This document shows, piece after piece, positions 62,423 through 64,000 of a stretch of 64,000 bases of DNA. Numbering within the stretch: the stretch's first letter is position 1; each line of letters opens with the position of its first letter. Below the pieces are notes generated by a model. It worked only from the letters and a program-made list of their open reading frames with translations, searched no databases and was not told the origin of the DNA. The position numbers and the translations under genes are program-made. This DNA is from Flavobacterium sp. LC2016-01 (GTDB lineage: Bacteria > Bacteroidota > Bacteroidia > Flavobacteriales > Flavobacteriaceae): positions 248,001 through 312,000 of the forward strand of contig NZ_WMIC01000003.1 in NCBI RefSeq assembly GCF_009711135.1. The letters run 5' to 3'.

Positions 62423-62602
62423 TTAATATTTAACTGATTGTTCTTCTTGTCTTTTTTTAGCTCTCTTTTCTTTGAACATTTCCCAGCTTGCTCCCGTAAC
62501 CCAATAAGATACGAAACCAACTAAGAAAAACATTAACCAAAACCCTATAGTTAGTATGGTTAAGAAAAGTAAAAAGCCTAAGTACTGTGAAAATTCAAAC
62601 AT
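62423..62602 (-). CDS. Small membrane protein (59 aa)
   Basis: ATG at 62602 to TAA at 62423. One or two membrane helices (about 8-32, LGFLLFLTILTIGFWLMFFL then VGFVSYWVTG) and a strongly basic C-terminal helix (FKEKRAKKRQEEQ). A consensus promoter TACATTTG is about 28 bp upstream and a terminator follows the stop. Function unknown; helices plus a charged tail suggest a membrane adaptor. Confidence 0.7.
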   Translation of the reverse strand: MFEFSQYLGFLLFLTILTIGFWLMFFLVGFVSYWVTGASWEMFKEKRAKKRQEEQSVKY

Positions 62603-62629
62603 GTTTTCCGGAATTTTTGAATGTTACGA

Positions 62630-62637
62630 CAAATGTA
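62630..62637 (-). promoter_or_regulatory. Promoter -7 motif TACATTTG
   Basis: TACATTTG on the minus strand, 27 bp before the 59-residue ORF, is a full TAnnTTTG match. Confidence 0.6.
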
Positions 62638-62779
62638 GGTTATATATTCGTCCTTGGCAATAAAATCTAAATCAATTTTCGTGAAATAACATTTATCCGT
62701 ATATTTATACTCATTTTAAATAAGGATTTTTTCTCGGTTATTATTCAACTGTCTAAATAAGAAGAATATGAGTATTTTC

Positions 62780-62863
62780 AGGAGCTGTTTCCCGCTATCC
62801 GTTACAATCTTTTATGTTTTTAAAGAAAAAACATAAAAGGATTTTCACTGCTATCGGGGCTAG
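62780..62863. repeat. Structured intergenic element, family A copy 2
   Basis: GGAGCTGTTTCCCGCTATCC, then ATCTTTTATG-hairpin-CATAAAAGGAT and CTGCTATCGGGGCTAGG. Read on the minus strand its order (ATCCTTTT-hairpin-AAAAGAT-GGATAGCGGG) follows that of 23621-23706. The remainder of the gap 62603-63039 shows only this and A+T-rich sequence. Confidence 0.6.
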
Positions 62864-63039
62864 GCATCCGTTTTCAAAAGACATTTTAAGCATTCAAAAT
62901 AATAATCCGTTTCAATCTGTGTCTTTACGAAGTAAATCAGCGTTATCAGCGTTTCATTTACTCAAGCAACTTGACAACTCACATATCACACATTTCACAT
63001 TAACAGAATACATTTTACAAACAACATATTTACTACATA

Positions 63040-64000
63040 ATGAAATACAGAATAGAAAAAGACACCATGGGCGAAGTTCAAGTCCCAGCCGATAAATATT
63101 GGGGTGCTCAAACAGAACGTTCCCGCAACAATTTTAAAATTGGAAACGCAGCTTCAATGCCAAAAGAAATTATCGAAGGATTTGCTTATCTAAAAAAAGC
63201 CGCCGCCTTTGCTAATTATGACTTAGGCGTTTTGCCAATCGAAAAAAGAGATACTATTGCAGCAGTCTGCGACGAAATTCTGGAAGGAAAATTAGACGAT
63301 CAATTTCCGCTGGTAATTTGGCAGACGGGTTCAGGAACGCAAAGTAATATGAATGTGAATGAAGTAATTGCAAACCGCGCGCAGGTTCTAAAAGGTTTTG
63401 AAATTGGCGAAGGCGAACAGTTTATAAAAGCAAATGATGATGTAAATAAATCACAGTCGTCAAATGACACATTCCCAACCGGAATGCATATTGCAGCTTA
63501 TAAAATGGTCGTTGAAACTACAATTCCGGGAGTTGAAAAACTGCATGCCACTTTAGTTAAAAAAGCAGCTGAATTTAAAGACGTAGTCAAAATTGGGCGT
63601 ACACATTTAATGGATGCAACGCCACTGACACTCGGACAAGAAATTTCGGGTTATGCTGCTCAATTAGCATTCGGATTAAAAGCATTGAAAAACACTTTAG
63701 CGCATTTATCTGAAATTGCTCTTGGCGGAACCGCAGTTGGAACCGGTTTAAACACACCAAAAGGCTACGACGTAAAAGTTGCCGAATATATTGCCAAATT
63801 CACCAATCACCCATTTGTAACTGCTGAAAATAAATTTGAAGCTTTAGCCGCGCACGATGCCATTGTCGAAACACACGGAGCGCTAAAACAATTAGCTGTT
63901 TCCTTAAATAAAATTGCAAATGATGTGAGAATGCTGGCTTCTGGGCCACGCTCAGGAATTGGCGAAATTCACATTCCAGAAAACGAACCTGGATCTTCCA
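63040..64000 (+). CDS. fumC: Fumarate hydratase class II, partial
   Basis: 320 codons from the ATG at 63040 to the window end. Starts [20 protein letters not shown] and carries [54 protein letters not shown] and [16 protein letters not shown], the aspartase/fumarase superfamily motifs. The substrate pattern is fumarase C. The C-terminal third, including the catalytic GSS loop, is outside the window. It converts fumarate to malate in the TCA cycle. Confidence 0.93.
   Translation, partial: MKYRIEKDTMGEVQVPADKYWGAQTERSRNNFKIGNAASMPKEIIEGFAYLKKAAAFANYDLGVLPIEKRDTIAAVCDEILEGKLDDQFPLVIWQTGSGTQSNMNVNEVIANRAQVLKGFEIGEGEQFIKANDDVNKSQSSNDTFPTGMHIAAYKMVVETTIPGVEKLHATLVKKAAEFKDVVKIGRTHLMDATPLTLGQEISGYAAQLAFGLKALKNTLAHLSEIALGGTAVGTGLNTPKGYDVKVAEYIAKFTNHPFVTAENKFEALAAHDAIVETHGALKQLAVSLNKIANDVRMLASGPRSGIGEIHIPENEPGSS

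Noticed and set aside
62814..63095. 93-residue plus-strand ORF before fumC
   Set aside because: It runs over the structured repeat and into the first codons of fumC in another frame, with no plausible protein pattern.
1..64000. CRISPR arrays, insertion-sequence transposases, phage genes or rRNA genes
   Set aside because: No regularly spaced direct repeats, transposase or phage structural genes, or rRNA sequence was seen.

Overview
The window looks like chromosome from a Flavobacterium-type bacterium (Bacteroidota). The evidence is the low GC content, promoters of the Bacteroidetes type (TAnnTTTG about 7 bp before the start of transcription), weak or absent Shine-Dalgarno sequences, a TonB-dependent receptor, many short palindromic intergenic repeats, and a gene set (LETM1-like protein, MnmD, four-helix-bundle S23 protein, ECF-sensor protein) common in Flavobacteriaceae. 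Both ends cut genes: a conflict-system component at base 1 and fumarase (fumC) at base 64000.

Region 1-5.8 kb (all minus strand) is a five-gene operon around a RavA-like MoxR AAA+ ATPase and an 848-residue protein with a vWA-like domain, a propeller-like segment and a C-terminal segment resembling the ribosomal L7/L12 C-terminal domain. This matches the MoxR-vWA-beta-propeller ternary systems predicted to act in biological conflict.

Region 5.9-25 kb is an RNA-repair and defence island. On the minus strand it carries a DEDDh exonuclease, a slipin (SPFH/band 7), an ATP-grasp protein, an RLIG1-like RNA ligase, a DUF434/DUF5616-type protein, an atypical zinc-ribbon SDR, TatD and the RNA ligase RtcB. 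An HD hydrolase and a WYL regulator follow on the plus strand. Three clusters of tRNA genes and tRNA-like sequences (8.87-9.08, 10.72-11.21 and 17.13-17.48 kb) lie between these genes, in the same orientation. Several are aberrant: one lacks the anticodon arm, a Leu-anticodon and a Ser-anticodon example lack the long variable arm, and others have broken T arms or no U33. A three-gene OLD-nuclease/UvrD-helicase cassette (Gabija-like, with a small extra protein) sits between the second and third clusters and may have split one array. Two very small ORFs, each with its own promoter motif and terminator, lie beside it. This island is the best candidate for an undescribed system.

Region 25-32 kb is a beta-oxidation operon (MarR regulator, FadN-like HAD/ECH, thiolase, acyl-CoA dehydrogenase). 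An S23-type four-helix-bundle gene bounded by inverted repeats sits inside it.

Region 32-64 kb is ordinary chromosome. It holds a GH18 enzyme, an MscS channel, envelope proteins, SodC, a LETM1-like protein, a carbonic anhydrase beside a SulP transporter, divergent dps/oxyR, mnmD, ilvE, an ECF sigma operon, Kup, an RsmB-like methyltransferase, menE, a CPBP protease, an ArsC-like protein, a TonB-dependent receptor and fumC. Intrinsic terminators separate most units.
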